Part shown: in pieces, positions 62,550 through 64,000 of the stretch
Position numbering within the stretch: position 1 is the stretch's first letter
Layout of the letters: the number at the start of each line of letters is the position of its first letter
NCBI GenBank assembly: GCA_016713365.1
Contig: JADJPG010000033.1
Coordinates: 1-64,000 of the forward strand
From: Verrucomicrobiota bacterium
GTDB taxonomy: Bacteria > Verrucomicrobiota > Verrucomicrobiia > Limisphaerales > JADJPG01
Direction of reading: 5' to 3'
DNA: 64,000 nucleotides
Position numbers and translations under genes: made by a program
Notes under the pieces: generated by a model
The model's database searches: none
What the model was told of the DNA's origin: nothing
Seen by the model: only the letters and a program-made list of their open reading frames with translations

Positions 62550-63176
62550 ATGAAAACCTTTCCTTCGAGTCCTTCGAGCCGTCTCGTCAAATCGCCGAGT
62601 TCCTGCAGCGCCTTCACCCTGGCGGAGATTCAGGTCTCCATGGCGATCATCATGCTCGTCATCGGTGGTGTCATCTCCAGTCATGTCTTTGGTCTCAAAC
62701 TGAACGAAGCGACGCGAGCCAAACTCAGCGCAAGTGATTCCGCGAGGAACGCCTTGAACAAAATGGTCGGCGATGTTCGTTCGGCCAAGACGATTCAGAT
62801 CGGCTCAGGCAGCTACAGCGCATTCACTCCAGTCTCCGATGGTAGCCTCCAAAAAGGATCCGCTCTCCGGATCTACCCAAGCACCAACACCAACTCCTTT
62901 GTGGTGTATTATCTCGATACGGCGGATTCAAAACTCAAAAAGGCCAGCACCTCCGCCACGACCCCCGTCACGGTCGCCGAGTATCTCACCAACACCGTGC
63001 TTTTCACGTCGGAGAGCTACAACGGCACGATCCTGACCGACAATCAGAACAACCGCGTCATCGGCGTGGACATGCAGTTTTACCAGATTCGCTATCCCAT
63101 CACAACCATCGGAGCTGGCGGATACTTCGACTACTATCAGGTAAAAACCAAGATCACCCGCCGCGCATTGGAGTAA
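62550..63176 (+). CDS. Prepilin-like (PilW/GspJ-type) protein
   Basis: 208 residues. The leader is 21 residues and cleavage is after Ala21 instead of Gly, in SCSAFTLAEIQVSMAIIMLV, with the +5 Glu kept. A beta-rich body follows (LRIYPSTNTNSFVVYYLDTA), as in PilW/GspJ-like minor pilins. The start is three bases after the previous gene and the next gene starts after three bases, which implies one operon and stoichiometric assembly. Function as a minor pilin is an inference from the leader and place. Confidence 0.8.
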   Translation: MKTFPSSPSSRLVKSPSSCSAFTLAEIQVSMAIIMLVIGGVISSHVFGLKLNEATRAKLSASDSARNALNKMVGDVRSAKTIQIGSGSYSAFTPVSDGSLQKGSALRIYPSTNTNSFVVYYLDTADSKLKKASTSATTPVTVAEYLTNTVLFTSESYNGTILTDNQNNRVIGVDMQFYQIRYPITTIGAGGYFDYYQVKTKITRRALE

Positions 63177-63179
63177 GCC

Positions 63180-64000
63180 ATGAAAACACACCCGCTACAG
63201 TCCATTCGGAAACAGCGCGGTTACGCGCTCATGATGGTGCTGCTCTTCGGCGGCATCGGATTGCTCGCACTCGCCGGAGCTTTGCGCTGGGTTCAAACCA
63301 ACGGCACCCTGATCCATCGCAGCAACCAGAATTTCCGTGCCACCGCCGCCGCCGAAGCCGCGACTGAAAAGGTGCTCACCCAGCTTTCGCGTGATTTCAA
63401 AAACAGCGGCGAGGCCACGGCCTACGGCAATGTGTCAACCTACAACAACCTCGTTCCGACGACGTCGGACAACTCGCTATGGGGTGACTTCACCTTCTCC
63501 GACGGTCAAGGAAACAACAGTCGCACCTACGTCGCGCGAACAGCGTCTTCCGTGTATGCCCCGCTGGAATCCCAGTACTCGGGCCTGCTGGGATTCGCCT
63601 CCACTTACCGCATCGTCTCCAATGCCAGGGAGACAACCAGCCTCTTTACCGTGCCCGGGGCCGTCCAGCAGGACATTCAGCTCGCCTCAATTCCCATCTT
63701 TCAGTTCGCCATCTTCTACTCCGGTGACATGGAGCTGAACGGCGCAGCGACATTGCATGTTCGCGGCCGGGTTCACGGCAACTCGAACTTCTACCTGGGA
63801 TCCAGTGCCAACCAATACTTCTATGAAGACGTCACAGTCAGCGGCGCCATCAACTTTGGCTCCCGATACGGATGGGGCACCAACGGCGGAACCATCTACT
63901 TCTACGACACGCGGGAGACAAACCGGACCGCCCTCACCCTTCCCATCGGCACCAACAACACGGCGGCCGCAGTTCGCGAAGTGATCCAAATGCCCCCAGC
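63180..64000 (+). CDS. PilX/GspK-type pilin-like protein, cut by window end
   Basis: The open frame runs beyond 64000; 273 codons are visible. N-terminus QRGYALMMVLLFGGIGLLAL is a prepilin-type helix with cleavage after Gly14, and without the usual +5 Glu (Met is there), as in GspK/PilX-type tip pilins. It continues with AAAEAATEKVLTQLSRDFKN, again as in this group. Later residues (about 190-230) have a pattern GNSNFYLGSSANQYFYEDVT. Third of three consecutive pilin-like genes. Confidence 0.8.
   Translation, partial: MKTHPLQSIRKQRGYALMMVLLFGGIGLLALAGALRWVQTNGTLIHRSNQNFRATAAAEAATEKVLTQLSRDFKNSGEATAYGNVSTYNNLVPTTSDNSLWGDFTFSDGQGNNSRTYVARTASSVYAPLESQYSGLLGFASTYRIVSNARETTSLFTVPGAVQQDIQLASIPIFQFAIFYSGDMELNGAATLHVRGRVHGNSNFYLGSSANQYFYEDVTVSGAINFGSRYGWGTNGGTIYFYDTRETNRTALTLPIGTNNTAAAVREVIQMPP

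Noticed and set aside
1..64000. tRNA, rRNA and CRISPR arrays
   Set aside because: No cloverleaf-like sequence with a T-arm motif, no rRNA conserved segment and no regularly spaced repeat were found on reading both strands.

Overview
The window is a bacterial chromosome segment of about 62% GC by eye. Its gene families point to the PVC superphylum, most likely a free-living Verrucomicrobiota of the Pedosphaera/Limisphaera kind. Indicators are a PVC-type dehydrogenase-cytochrome, adjacent DUF1592 and DUF1552 genes, DUF1080, two DUF1800/DUF1501 pairs, a PEP-CTERM protein, a CotH/lamin-tail protein and a giant protein of autotransporter-associated beta-strand repeats. No rRNA, tRNA, CRISPR array, phage or transposase was seen.

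Layout. 5-5040 (minus): PVC cytochrome, Gfo/Idh oxidoreductase and a GYF/prepilin-like membrane protein. 5304-9149: DciA-like protein, a low-GC orphan, a GH42 protein and three small intergenic repeats. 9150-18064: sarcosine-oxidase-like flavoenzyme, a decayed secreted-protein gene, cysK with a terminator, a divergent PocR/AraC regulator, an ABC exporter, an M29 peptidase, a hexose-6-phosphate mutarotase and a CDF transporter. 18098-22585: tandem Usp protein, Trm112-like protein, LarC and LarB (nickel-pincer cofactor) and small conserved proteins. 22659-33658: secreted proteins (serine hydrolase, rhodanese, CotH, the 1,577-residue repeat protein, a propeller-like protein). 33846-44009: two DUF1800-DUF1501 cassettes flanking a PEP-CTERM protein. 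44133-48801: nadC-birA-coaX-trpA-manC, largely translationally coupled. 49439-55198 (minus): DUF1592 (frameshifted)-DUF1552-DUF1080, a terminator, then a PQQ-like propeller protein. 55324-57888: grpE-dnaJ-rsmE. 57874-58968: MidA-like methyltransferase. 59023 to the end: two PilT-type ATPases, a receiver-like protein without its phospho-acceptor Asp, and three pilin-like proteins, the last cut by the window edge.

Much of the content is envelope and secreted machinery, probably for binding and oxidising complex organic matter, set among ordinary housekeeping genes. The most informative oddities are these. A catalytic-residue loss in each of two enzyme-family proteins (GH42 acid/base Glu to Gly; Gfo/Idh EKP to TVP). 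A frameshift that removes the conserved end of the DUF1592 protein, whose restored frame would couple by TAATG to DUF1552. A trpA tail that reads through a dispersed repeat also present near 5740. DUF1800 proteins split by a duplicated carbohydrate-binding-like module. A small STDL-W-FFRV-type module shared by five otherwise unrelated secreted proteins. All function calls rest on motif recognition, without database searches.
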